This document shows, one piece after another, positions 6,985 to 18,500 of a DNA stretch of 23,639 nt. Source of the DNA: a virus; IMG/VR virus record IMGVR_UViG_3300028025_000985, positions 1-23,639 of that record. The stretch is one strand, 5' to 3'. Under the pieces are notes generated by a model, which saw only the letters and a program-made list of their open reading frames with translations, ran no database searches and was not told where the DNA came from. The position numbers and the translations under genes were made by a program. Within the stretch, counting starts at the first letter, position 1; each line of letters begins with the position of its first letter.

Positions 6985-9900
6985 TTACACCTCACTCAAA
7001 TAGACAGTCATACTTGGACCATCTATGTCTCTTGTATATTCAATGTTGTAAATAACAAACCTAGTTGTAGGAGAAGAAACCATGTCAATTCCATTATCCT
7101 GATAATTAAGTGTAACAATATCTCCAAGTTGTAATGTTGGTACGCTAAAGATATTCACACCAACAGATCTCTTTGGTATCATTAGTTTATTTATAATCCA
7201 GCCCATAAGACTATTAGCAGAGTCTTGAGTTTGAATGTATGGGGCATCAATTGAGAACTCATTGTTTCCATAGATCATTCTGCTTTGCTTAATCTGATTA
7301 TACTTCTCTGCTTCAACATAGGGAGATGTAAGAACAGTTGTTCCTTCTAGTTCTGGGTCCGACTGGCTTGATCTCTTATTAAAGTATTCATCAACAGTTA
7401 ACTCATGTGTAGTGTCTTGTGTAAATGTTATACCCTGAATTCTTAAGTAATTGCCACTTGTATCATCAAGAACAATTGCTTTATCTGTAGCGTTAAAAAT
7501 CATAAACTCTGCACCATATGAATCAGCATAGAAGCCAGAGGTTGTATAACCCTTGATTCTGTTAAAGGTTGGAGACAATTGTGCATATAGTGCTGGGTAT
7601 GCACGATCATACTTAATGTCAAAATATGCACATTCACGCATAATGGTTCCAAACTCGTCAAAGTACATACTATATTTTGGAGGTTGTTGTGCGCTTATTC
7701 CAGAAAGGTATGTTGACTGAACAACTCCAGACATTGCATATTTTCTAAAAGACTCATTAAGGTCTATTGATTCATCACCAAAAACTTGTGCAATTGTGTC
7801 TGATGCTGTTGCTACAGTATTTTGTGAATAATTTTCAGATAATGCATAAATGTTTTCAAACATTATTCTAGAAGAGCCTCGTGTAAACAATGCCATGTTG
7901 TTATAAATAGGAAGTGGGTCTGTATCATCAACCACTTTAACTAGATTATTATTTATATACAGATAAAATCTTCTAGTCTTTCCAATATCCTTATACTCAA
8001 CTGAAAGATCATAAACTGTTGGAGTTGTTTGTGTTGTCATTCTATACTGCCCAGTAAAGGTACCATCGTCAACAGTAATCTTTGACAATCCTCCCCAAAG
8101 TTTTACTGGAATTGCGTCTGAGTTAGAATTATCTTTTTTAATCTTGTAAAACAAAACATTATGAATAACAACATCATCTGACCCATCAGCATTAGTTTTA
8201 AGATATGACTCAACGTTATTTTCTGTTAGCGCAACTATCTCAAAATAGTATCCGTTATTTGTTTCTGGATTAAGAAGTACCCCAAGACCTCCAGAACCTC
8301 CAGCAATGCTTACATTTTGATCTGTAAGAGATCCCGTAACTTGATAGTATGTACTGCTTCCTGCAGGTGTTTGACCTCTTGTCTGATTATTTTCAATCTT
8401 TCCAATTATTCGCATTCTTGTTCCAAAATGCTTATATGCATTGTTAAGTGGCTTATACACATATGAAACAAAGTCAATTGGAGTTTCTGTTGTTTTAAAT
8501 GATGGACCGTTCATAACAAGTGCAGAAGATTGAATTGTTCCAGTTCTTGTTTGACTAAATGCATTAACTTCTGTTTCTGTTTTACCACTAATAGCCATGA
8601 AGTTTCTTATGATGCTATTTCTTGTTGTCTGCTTTGCACGAGCAAGATCTACACCCGCAGTGCCAGTGGCAGTTGCTGGCAATACAGGACTTGGATCTGT
8701 AGTAAATAGATACTGAGACTTCATAGCACATCCACGGACATTATCGTTATTAGACCAGTAAGGGTCAATGCCTGCAGTGTGCTTTGATATTGTTGTTCCA
8801 AACTGTGCTCTACCGTGCTCCAAGACTGGACCATTCTTCATCTTTGTAATTCCACCTACTGTTTCATAGTATGGAACGGTATAAATTCTAATTCTTCCAG
8901 TAGGATAGATCTTTCCGTTAAACGGCAATACTGAAAAATACTTTTGATATTCTTCATTACTACTAATCCAGACATTGCTTGAGCCTTGTCTGTGTGTTGA
9001 CTTCCAGCGATCAATCGCTGTGCTTGCTTCTGCTTGAATCTTAGCCTTATCAGCCTCTGTCTTAGCCTTATCGGCATCTGCCTTAGCCTTTGCTTCAATA
9101 TCAGCAATAACAGATCCTGGGGCTAGTCTTCCTGGTTCTACAAAATATTGTTTTGAATAGTCTATAGTTCCATCAGTCTTTAGGTCATACCATAGCCCAA
9201 TTGTTACGCTAAACTCTGCAGCATCGTATTTAATAATTTCTCCATTAGAGTATAGGTGTCCAGTGTATCTTGTAAGCCAATAGACGTTTTCGCCTAGATC
9301 AATAATATTATTTGTTAATTCATTTTTAACAACTGTTGGTGCAACCGAAGGAACGTCTGATGCTATTGGCATTGCTCCTAGAACATAACTTCCTTGTGAA
9401 CTTGCTACCTCGTTAATTGTTTTAGTGTTTTCTGTGCCTGCGACTTCCCACAAAAGTGCAGGTTTATAAATCCAGGTCTTTTCTTGATCAACCATGCTTG
9501 CCTGACGAATACTCCCATAAGACCTTTGGATATAGCGAGTTGTATAGTTAATTTTTCCAGAGTTAAAAATCTTCTTGTCTTCTGATGCTATAGAAATAAT
9601 GTTAGGTAATTTTCCAGATGTTGCGTTTTCTATTACCCCAGTATCAGATTGATTATTAGAACCAGAGAGCGTAAAGACTTCTGATCTTTGTGCTGCAGTT
9701 GGCATCATATAATCTTTACTCATTATAACAAAGTTGTTATATTCATCAAAGAACATTGCAGTTTGTGTTGAAACTGCTAACTGATTGAGCACTTCTGCAA
9801 CATTTTGATCTGGTGCAATAAAGAAAAATGGAATTATTGGATCCTTTTCTCCAGCAACTCTTAGGAATGTATAGTTTGTAAATCCAATATAATCAAGCAA

Positions 9901-11832
9901 AAGAGTTATTGCATAACTTAAAGATGCTTCAGTTACAAGCATTCTTGGTGCTGGCATTGACTCAAAGTAAAAATACATATCCCGTAGACCCAAAGATAGG
10001 GTTCCACCATTGCGATCTACCTGCGGAAATCCTTCTGAGTAAAGAGTTTTAATTGGAATAAAATAGTCATATCCATTAACATTAATAACTTTTTCATAGA
10101 AATTAAACTTAATGTTTTTTCTAATATATTTATGGATAATGCTTGATGTATTGTTTGGGTTAAATGCTTGATCATCATCAAATAAAGAAATATCTCCAGT
10201 TGATGCAAGTAACTGTCCTACTGGCAAAGATGTTGACCCTAAGTCTGCAAGACTTTTGTTAATTCTAAAATCTAAAACCTTGTTAGAAATATCAACAACA
10301 AGTCTAGGAGACATTTCAATAAGGTCAAACCTAGAGTCAAATTTATTCATAGTATCTACAACAATGCGGATTCCACGAATATACTGAAATTCTCTATATA
10401 CCTTTTGAGCATCTGTCTCATTATTAAAATAAACTGGAGAAGTTACATCTTCTATAAAACTACTTTCATTATTAATAGTTTCTTCAGCAAGTTTCCAGCC
10501 ATACTGTGGGGTAAATGTTTCATACTCACCTGTGAGATTGTTCCAGATGTGGAATTCACCACGAGTATTGCTTGTAGATATTACTAAATATGCATAACCG
10601 TCAAATGCTAAGTCTGGAAGAAATGCTGATGAAGATAGTGTGCCCTGATAATTAAACCGTGATTTGTGCTCTTTTGGAAGGATTAGTCCATATTGCAATT
10701 CAACATAGCCGTCTGATCCAATTATTGGTGAACCGTTATCTCTAATACTTGATGGATTAAATGACTGAGCATCAACCCAACTGTTATTCTGTAAGTATTG
10801 AATCTTCCAGGTTACTGGTGTTGTTTTATAATCTACTCTATATAAAGGATCTTGAATTGATGTGGATGCACTTGCATATGGTCCAAGGTTAATGCTTCCT
10901 ACATTTGTTTGCATCTTAACGACAATCCTGTTTGCAGGAACAGGGTCTTTATATACTACAAACGGAGCAGCATCATGAATATAGTTTTGACTATTAGCCT
11001 TAATGTTTGCAACACCATACTCATTATTATTTTCTGTTCTGTAAGAAGTCCAGTAACGAAACTCATCATATCTTGACGACATGTAGTATCTAGGTCTTTG
11101 AGACATTGATTCATTTGAGTTATGAACAAAATTTCCTGGAAAATATAACAGTTTATTGATTCCAGATCTTGGTCTAAATGGCTTGATGCAATCCTCAAGA
11201 GAATAAAGCATCTTCATCTTTTCTTTTTTAGAATAGAATAGTTGTGGGTATCCAGAATTTGTATAACCATTGTCAACAGTTGTATCTGCATCTGTTGCTT
11301 TTGTATAATATCCATTTATGCCAAAAACATCATTTGTTGAAACAAAGTATGATTTCCAAGACTCAATCCCTGTTCCTGTTATTAGTTTAACAACAAACTG
11401 TGCAGATGTTTCTGCTGGCATAGAAAATATAGTATTCAGTCCAGAGGTTTTAATTAAAATTTCTTGTGAACTTGAATTATGTATGGTATATGTAATTCCT
11501 AGGCCAAGAGTGCTTACTACTGGAAGAACTACCTGATATGGAACATTATGAATTTTTGTTCCAGTGAAGACATACTCCTTGTTATCTTTTGCAAGTAGTG
11601 TTGTCTTTCCTTCGTTAACTGTCTCTACTGAAGTATATCCAATATCCAATTGATCAAAATTATTTGGCAAAGTCTTAAACTTAATATCATTGCCTTGTGG
11701 TCTATACCTATAGTTACCAATTTTAAAAATATTATCTGGCATATTCATATTCCACTCAGCCAGTACTAAAGACTGCAACTGAACTGTTGAAGAAGACTCT
11801 AGGTGTGTCTTTAAATCACTACTTACAAACAC
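6985..11832 (-). CDS. Large minor tail protein (hub/adsorption type) with a LamG-like domain
   Basis: 1615 residues. The N-terminal third holds beta-sandwich-like segments (for example TPVTWKIQYLQNNSWVDAQS, discoidin-like). The middle contains regions like those of tail hub proteins. At about 905-945 a short Ala/Lys/Asp heptad coiled coil (DADKAKTEADKAKIQAEAS) acts as a spacer. Residues about 1125-1325 look like a LamG/concanavalin-type lectin domain, with YYFEIVAL, then VYDLSVEYKD and RRFYLYINNNLVKVVDDTD. The last 65 residues (LQLGDIVTLNYQD, FVIYNIEYTRDIDGPSM) match the closing domain of siphovirus hub proteins. The start is GTG at 11830-11832 with AGAGG 6 nt upstream, 1 nt after the previous stop. 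Position after tape measure and Dit-like genes suits a Tal-like central tip protein that binds the host surface. Confidence 0.82.
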   Translation of the reverse strand: MFVSSDLKTHLESSSTVQLQSLVLAEWNMNMPDNIFKIGNYRYRPQGNDIKFKTLPNNFDQLDIGYTSVETVNEGKTTLLAKDNKEYVFTGTKIHNVPYQVVLPVVSTLGLGITYTIHNSSSQEILIKTSGLNTIFSMPAETSAQFVVKLITGTGIESWKSYFVSTNDVFGINGYYTKATDADTTVDNGYTNSGYPQLFYSKKEKMKMLYSLEDCIKPFRPRSGINKLLYFPGNFVHNSNESMSQRPRYYMSSRYDEFRYWTSYRTENNNEYGVANIKANSQNYIHDAAPFVVYKDPVPANRIVVKMQTNVGSINLGPYASASTSIQDPLYRVDYKTTPVTWKIQYLQNNSWVDAQSFNPSSIRDNGSPIIGSDGYVELQYGLILPKEHKSRFNYQGTLSSSAFLPDLAFDGYAYLVISTSNTRGEFHIWNNLTGEYETFTPQYGWKLAEETINNESSFIEDVTSPVYFNNETDAQKVYREFQYIRGIRIVVDTMNKFDSRFDLIEMSPRLVVDISNKVLDFRINKSLADLGSTSLPVGQLLASTGDISLFDDDQAFNPNNTSSIIHKYIRKNIKFNFYEKVINVNGYDYFIPIKTLYSEGFPQVDRNGGTLSLGLRDMYFYFESMPAPRMLVTEASLSYAITLLLDYIGFTNYTFLRVAGEKDPIIPFFFIAPDQNVAEVLNQLAVSTQTAMFFDEYNNFVIMSKDYMMPTAAQRSEVFTLSGSNNQSDTGVIENATSGKLPNIISIASEDKKIFNSGKINYTTRYIQRSYGSIRQASMVDQEKTWIYKPALLWEVAGTENTKTINEVASSQGSYVLGAMPIASDVPSVAPTVVKNELTNNIIDLGENVYWLTRYTGHLYSNGEIIKYDAAEFSVTIGLWYDLKTDGTIDYSKQYFVEPGRLAPGSVIADIEAKAKADADKAKTEADKAKIQAEASTAIDRWKSTHRQGSSNVWISSNEEYQKYFSVLPFNGKIYPTGRIRIYTVPYYETVGGITKMKNGPVLEHGRAQFGTTISKHTAGIDPYWSNNDNVRGCAMKSQYLFTTDPSPVLPATATGTAGVDLARAKQTTRNSIIRNFMAISGKTETEVNAFSQTRTGTIQSSALVMNGPSFKTTETPIDFVSYVYKPLNNAYKHFGTRMRIIGKIENNQTRGQTPAGSSTYYQVTGSLTDQNVSIAGGSGGLGVLLNPETNNGYYFEIVALTENNVESYLKTNADGSDDVVIHNVLFYKIKKDNSNSDAIPVKLWGGLSKITVDDGTFTGQYRMTTQTTPTVYDLSVEYKDIGKTRRFYLYINNNLVKVVDDTDPLPIYNNMALFTRGSSRIMFENIYALSENYSQNTVATASDTIAQVFGDESIDLNESFRKYAMSGVVQSTYLSGISAQQPPKYSMYFDEFGTIMRECAYFDIKYDRAYPALYAQLSPTFNRIKGYTTSGFYADSYGAEFMIFNATDKAIVLDDTSGNYLRIQGITFTQDTTHELTVDEYFNKRSSQSDPELEGTTVLTSPYVEAEKYNQIKQSRMIYGNNEFSIDAPYIQTQDSANSLMGWIINKLMIPKRSVGVNIFSVPTLQLGDIVTLNYQDNGIDMVSSPTTRFVIYNIEYTRDIDGPSMTVYLSEV
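9039..9101 (-). repeat. 21-nt tandem repeat, three units, encoding coiled-coil heptads
   Basis: Three 21-nt units lie head to tail at 9039-9059, 9060-9080 and 9081-9101. The first two differ at 2 of 21 bases; the third matches well only in its first half. Each encodes one heptad with an Ala-Lys core (ADADK, TEADK, IQAEA contexts). This looks like local heptad duplication lengthening a coiled-coil spacer inside the 1615-residue tail protein. Confidence 0.75.
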
Positions 11833-11833
11833 A

Positions 11834-12520
11834 TTAAACCTCTTCCAGCGTTACTGAAATATTCCAAAGATCATGGTTGCTTCCACCACGCTTTACAACA
11901 GTATAGTTAAAGTCTGCAATATAAACCTGAATAACTTGATTATATTGACCAAGATGTTTATACGCAGCGTTTGCATCTTCTACTGTTGGTCCAAAATTGC
12001 TATACTTATCATATGCTAGATACATCCAGAATGGTCCTGTGTGTGTTTCATACCAATCTAGAATGTCTACTCCACCAGCACCACCGTCTGCAGTATATTC
12101 ATTTGCTGCAGAATATGTTGTACCTTCTGCATTTCTAGTAGCATTTTGTAGTGATAAAGATGGTTTACCGTTCTCATCAAATTCTGGCGACTGGCTATGA
12201 GATCTTGAAGGAAGATTATCCCAAGACCAAGAAATTTCAAGTTTATCTGCAATATGGTATGAGCGCATGCGACCATTAATTGTTCTTTGGCGTTGCTCTA
12301 GTCTTTTAGGGGTAAATCTTATCTCACTACGATTATGGTCAGATAATACTAGGAACTGATCTACTAGAGATGCGTTTGTGCCTGCCTCAATCTCTGCCCC
12401 AATTTCATACCCTGTAGGCACGTAGAGGCCTTCTGAGAGCGTTCCTGCGTTATTAGACCAAAGGATACCCTGCGGTCTCTGATACCGTTTTCTACCCGTC
12501 ATATAGTCTGCTGTTGCCAT
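11834..12520 (-). CDS. Minor tail protein in the distal-tail (Dit) position
   Basis: 228 residues, directly downstream of the tape measure gene with a one-base stop/start overlap (TAATG) and one nt before the large hub-type gene. In siphoviruses this slot encodes the distal tail protein that joins the tube to the tip. The protein is soluble and strand-rich with a hydrophilic middle (PSRSHSQSPEFDENGKPSLS). The C-terminus (VIQVYIADFNYTVVKRG, then LWNISVTLEEV) resembles the final strands of Dit-like proteins, which commonly end in a statement of the form 'W-x-V-x-LxEV'. No cysteines or catalytic motifs are present. The Dit label is inferred mainly from synteny; the assignment as a tail protein is more secure. 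Confidence 0.77.
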   Translation of the reverse strand: MATADYMTGRKRYQRPQGILWSNNAGTLSEGLYVPTGYEIGAEIEAGTNASLVDQFLVLSDHNRSEIRFTPKRLEQRQRTINGRMRSYHIADKLEISWSWDNLPSRSHSQSPEFDENGKPSLSLQNATRNAEGTTYSAANEYTADGGAGGVDILDWYETHTGPFWMYLAYDKYSNFGPTVEDANAAYKHLGQYNQVIQVYIADFNYTVVKRGGSNHDLWNISVTLEEV

Positions 12521-15500
12521 TATCTCTGCCCTCTAAGTCTTTGTGAATCAATATACTTAATCTCTGCCATTACTACCTTGGCAATGTCATCTGCACTAGC
12601 ACTTGTATTATTTACGCTAATTCCTACATTGTAATTATACACCCTGCTGGAGTTATCCGCTACCATTGTTGAAGATCCTGCTCCAACACTAGTAGTATTA
12701 TTATCCATTGCAGAATATGTTGGAGCCTGAAGAGACTTGTATGTTCCATTATTTAATGACTGAAGCATTGCTCCATATTGATCAGCAACATTTTTCTTTA
12801 CTATAAACTCACCAGGTGTCAGCATAGCAGGAACTGTGTCTGTTCCTCTTGCAACAAATCCACCTTCTGCATAGTATCCCATGCTCTTTAAAATTGATTG
12901 CTGTGAAGAAAGGGACATACTTCTTAGCCAGTCATTTTTGCCAAGACCTTCTGCAAATGATCCCTTTCTATTTGGATCTGTATTTGTTTGTCTTTTCTTT
13001 GCGTCTTCTTCAGCAATTTTTGCAAGTCTTTCTTTTTCTGCCTTTTCAGCAGCGGCTTTAGCCTTTGCTTCTGCATCAGGATCTGGGTATGTTCCTATCT
13101 TTAATCCAGCATCTGTAATTCCCTTTGACACTGTTCCCCATGCAGTAGCAACTCCTGTAACTGATGTTGCCATTTTATCAATGTCTAGTATCTGTGCATC
13201 ATAAGCATCATTGAGTGCAGCAACTGCATCCTTAACAGTCCCCCATTCTTCAGCAGTCATTCCCTGAAGTTCAACATACTTTAATTGTTTTTCAACAGAG
13301 AGTTCGTGTGCAGCAACTAACTTATTTCTTGCTTCAATCTCTTTCTCAAGAGGGGCAATAAGTGTTTCTTGAACTCTTGCAATCTCATCAGTTAACTGCT
13401 TTCTTGTATAGTCTTTTCCATTAATCTTTGTTGTAAGATTATCAATTTCTTTTTGTCTAGCAATTTCCATTGCAGATCTTTGTTCATCAAGAGCATCTCC
13501 AGCACTTCTTGATGCAACCTCTGCCTGCTGTGCAGAATATTCTGCTGCTGCCTGTGCTGCTGCAGAAATATCTCCTTGAGTAAGAGCATCAGCAAGTGTT
13601 AGTTGGTTTTGCTGCTGTGCTGCAATGTCTTCATTAATAGAAAGAACATCGTCTAAAGCCTTAGCCTGAGCATCAATTAACTTAATCTTATCATCATACT
13701 TATCATTGACAGATGTTTCAAGTTTCTCAATAGCAGAAAGCCCATCGTTGTAATCGTCAATCTGGTCTTGATAGGTTTGCTGAAGCGCTTCCTTCTCCTT
13801 AGTAACAAGGTTATACTGTTCAACTGACATTTTATTTGCTGTTCTAAAGGCAGACTGTGATGCCAAGTTAATTCTTGCTGCTTCTGCTGCAAACTTTTGA
13901 TCTAATTTTGTTGACTTAGATTCTTGCATTTGTTGTAATTCAAACAATACTTTCTTATAGTCTTCTGCAGACTTAATAAGTTGAGGGAACTCATCTTTTA
14001 TTTTACCAGTAGAGGAAAGCACTCCTTCTACCCATTCTGATTTAGAAATTATTTGAAGGATTGTTTCATATGCAATACCCTCATTTTTTAATTTCTTAAA
14101 TGCATCTATTTGCATTTGAATCTTATTTGTTTCTTGTGCCTGATTTACTACTCCCTCTTTGGCTCTTAGCGCTGCACCCTGCTTATTTATTTCAATTAAG
14201 CCTGCAAGTTCATCCTTTGAGTATTGAACTCCATTTGCAATATCAGCAACAAATGACTGGTTTTTCATAAGATCGTTTGTTTCTGCTATAGTAAAGCCAT
14301 ACTCTCTAGATAATGATATTAGTGAGTAGTATGCATTAACTCTGTCACGAATTTCATCAACAGCCTTCTTCTCATCCTCAATATATTCACCAATAGTTGC
14401 TGTTCTAAATGCACTATTAATATTAATAAAGTCTTCTGTAAGTCCTGAGATTCTTCCATCTTTGCCAACCTTAAACAATGTCTTTGACCACAAGACAAAT
14501 TGTTCTGGATCCATGTTTACTAGAATTTCACGGAAGTCATCTGACAAACCTCTAATGTTTCCGTCAAGAGCAAGTTTATCAATTGCTTGAATGGCGCCTA
14601 GTTGTTTATCAAGCGACTTATTGCTTGCAACACTGCCTCCACCTTTACCACCAAGATCTCCGCCAAGGAACTTCTTAATAGACTTTAGAGGATTTAGTGC
14701 ATCAATTGAAGAATCCTTTACAATCTTTAGTCTTTGAGCAAGATCCATTAAGAATGAATCATCTCTCTTTGTCTTGTTAGCATTTGCATTATTATTGCTA
14801 TTATTGTTAGTAGTTGTTGGTGTTGCAACGCCAAATATCTGTGTTCTAAACTTGTCCATTGCTGCTTTTCTTGCTGCCTCAATATTTTTTGGATCAGTTG
14901 TAAACATTTCACGATCAAGTTTTTGTTGTCTATTAAAGGTTCTCATGCTTTCTTTGCTTCCAAACATCTGCTGTCCAGCATACTTTGGATTTGCCTTTTC
15001 AAACGCCGCATCTAGTTCTGTCTTTAACATAGCATCAAAACTATCGCTAACTTCAATAGATGCCATTGTAAAGATTGCCTGGAACTGTAACTCTTTAGGA
15101 AGTTTTTCTATTTCCTTCCAGTCTCTGATAGCAGAGTCTAGAGTTAAGTTCTTTCCTGGGCCACCACCTTCTTGTTGCATTTTGATTAATGCCTTAAGAT
15201 CTACTTGGCCATTAGGGAATTGCTTTTTAAGAGCAGCAATCTCTTTACCTGTTTTCTTAAGGTTTGCAATATCATTACTATCTGTTTCAAGACTTAGGTC
15301 AATACCAATAAAGTCTGGAATTTTTGCAAGTTCTTCAATTGCTGAATATGTTGCATCTGAATCTGCTTTATTCATTTGCTTAACTGCTATCACTAAATTT
15401 CTTTGATTAGTTTCATCTGGAATCAGTGTCAGGAGTGTAGATAGTCTCTGAAGTCCCTCGGTGCCCTGAACAGAAACAATTGACTGAAGATTTTTAGTAA

Positions 15501-18500
15501 TATCTCCACCTGTAGCAGTTAAAGTCTTAAGCATAATAGAGGCTTCATTTGGTGTTAAAACATCAGATGTTACTAATGTTGATATCTGAAGTGTTACTTC
15601 GTCATTACCAATATCATCTAACTCACTCTGCAAAGCACTAGCCTGTGCTTTAAGTGCTGCATTATCTTTAAACTTTTCTTGCATTGCAGTAGAGAATGCT
15701 TCCATGTACTTATCACGAACTTGTCCACGACCAGAACCAAGTGGGCTTAGTCTTTCTCCTATAGTCGGACCACTTACACCTTGATAACTAGTGACAGCGC
15801 TCTGTAGTATATTCCCTTGAGTTTCTCTTAGTGTTTTAAGTCCAGAAGTCTTTTTATCTTGTAATGCTAAAATCTCTTGGTCTACAGCAGCACGCTCTTG
15901 TTCTGTTTTTAGCGTCTTCTTCTTAAGTTCTAGATTTGCAATTGCTGTATCATACTGTGAAGTTAATGCATCAATACTTCCCTGTGACGCTGCAAGGTTT
16001 TGAGATACTATGCCCTGAACAATACCAGCAGCCTTACCTATGGCAGCCTTTTCTTTGCCCTTCTGCCACATTCTAATTCCTGTTTCAATTCCACCGAATA
16101 CAACTGTAGAGATTGCTAAACCAACTAATCCAGGAATTGCTCCAGCACCAGTTGCTGCAGTTGCTCCTGAAGCAAGTTGTGTTCCAACTCTAACATTTCT
16201 TGCAATTGTAAGTGCCTTGCTTACCTTTGATGCATCTGATGCAACCTTTGCAACCTTTGCTTCCGCAGCAGCGATTGCACCAGCATTTGATATTGCACCC
16301 ATCATTGCAGTAGCCTGCATACCTGCACGTGCTGCTACATAACCTCCACCAATTGCTCCTACTCCAAGTTGACCAGCCTCGCCTAGATCTATTCCACGTT
16401 GTCTGTCTGCAACCTTGTTCAGATTTCCAAGAGCAGCATCCTGCAGACGGGTATTGGTTGCTATTAGGTCAAGTTGAACCTTTAGTCCATTCGTGGTGAG
16501 GTTCTCTCCATTAGGACCAAGAAGTTCAATTAATCTTCCTCTTACATCAAGTTCAAGTTTTGCGTCTTTGAGGTTTCTAGTAAGTGCAACCGCAATTGAT
16601 TCTGCCTGTACCACAGTTAGAACTCCCTGAGAAACAGCAGTTCCAAGTTGGCTTACTAGTGAGTCAACTGCAGGACCAGTTCCAAAATCTTTTACTGTTT
16701 GTTCAAAAGATGTTTTAAGATTTTTACCAAAATCGCTTTGCTCTAGAACATTATTTCCAAACTCCATGCTGACTGGAACAATGTCCATATTTCTTGCTTT
16801 TCTTTTTGCATCAGCAATCTGTGTAACTGAAACAGTATTAGTGATCTTTCCAAGTTCTTCAAGTCTGCTGGTTGTCATCGTCATAGACTTTGCTTGTTTT
16901 TCACCTTCAATAATATTTTTCTTAATTGTTGAAGACTGCATCTTAAATATAGCAGCCAAGCCAGCAGCAGATGCTAGTAGAAGTTTTAATGGGCTATTAA
17001 GCATTGGAAGAATCATAGGTAGCATAGATGCTCCCATGATCGCTGTCATATTCTTTGCTACCCAACTTTCTTCATTCTTTTGAGCATATGCACTAGCAAC
17101 CATAGGAACCATCATGGCAGCCATGCCAACACCCATCATTCTTTGGCTGGTCTGCATTCTCTTGTCTGTACGCATATTAGTGCGTTCTTCTACAGTTGCT
17201 TTTCTTAATTGTTTTGTTTCTTGGTCAACTATTTGATCTGGTACCCGACCATAACCACTCATAAATCCACGGAAACCACGTGTCTTATCTGCTTCTGCAA
17301 AACTGGTAGATAGGTTTTGAGTTCTAGTATTTAGAACCTTAACCCCGCCTGCTGTCTTAACTGCTGTCTTTGCAAGTGCTTCCATTCCACGAACAGATGC
17401 TGCTGTTGCTGCAGCCATTCTTGCTGCTGCTCTTTCTGCAGCCCTTGAGACTATAGGTGCTGCATAACGTTGAGCACGATTTATTCTTCCTCGCCAGTTA
17501 GGTCTGACTGGTGATGGTCCATCAAAGTTTTGATTAGGAAGTGGACGGGGGACTCCAGTTTTCTTTCCAGTTATGTGACCTGGAATCTTATCATCAATAA
17601 TTCCGTCAACAAGCGGTGCATACTTTTGAGCCATGTCTTTTGGAATAACCGCTTCTCCAGGTGTGAGCATTGCAGGAACAGTATCCTTGTTTCCTGTTCC
17701 AGGAACAGAGAACACTCCCTTATTGTAATAATAAGGAGTTGTATTAGCATGACCAGACTGACGCTCTCTTTGGTCTCTATCTTGTTTTTGCTTAAGAATT
17801 TGTGCTGCAGATAAAGGCTTCTTAACTTGTGGAACTACAGATGAGTGGACTGCATGATACTCTGCCCAGTTAACGTTTTTACCTTCTTCAAGGCGTAGGA
17901 TCATTCGGTTATAAATTTCTTGTTCTTTTGGATCAAGACCCATTCCCGCAATTGATTTTCTCAATCTAGGAAGTGTTTCTTCAATTTCTCTTATCATTGC
18001 TGCATGGTATTGAGTAGGAGTCATGCTTCTAGCAACATCTAATGTTGACTCTGCAAAGAATCTTTTTGCTCCTCCCTTTACACCAAGAAGGTTAATCTTT
18101 GCCTGATCTGCCATTGACGGCATGCTGTCTGCATAAACTCTTACGCCCGATGCTCTCTCAAAGACTCCCGCTGTTCCAACGTCTGCAAGAACATTTCCTG
18201 AAAGATTAGACATTTGCAAGTCTTTGTCTCCACGAAGTGATGATGCCACTAATTGTTTAATATACTCATCCTTTGTAAACTTACCAGTCATGCTTGCAAA
18301 TTGCTCTTCAACTGGAGATTCTAATACAAGAAGCCTTCTCTTCTTTTGTGGATCAGTTGGATCAATCATTACTTTAATTGTCTGCTTTGGTGCTTGTAGG
18401 CCATGAGCCTCTCTTGCAATCGTCGTTGCTCTCATTTCTGCAAGGGCTGCAACCTCATCTAGAACTGGCTTTACAAATACAGACTCTCCTGCACCATTCT

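Noticed and set aside
6984-6995. GTG start at 6995 for the Thr-linker tail protein
   Set aside because: The GAGGTG site is positioned for the ATG at 6983 and overlaps the GTG itself.
14774-15406. 210-codon open frame on the plus strand
   Set aside because: It lies wholly opposite the tape measure gene; its product is a low-quality Leu/Ser/Ile-rich string with no ribosome site, a typical antisense shadow.
16040-17083. Two ~100-codon plus-strand frames with hydrophobic products
   Set aside because: They mirror Ala/Met-rich hydrophobic stretches of the tape measure protein and have no independent support.
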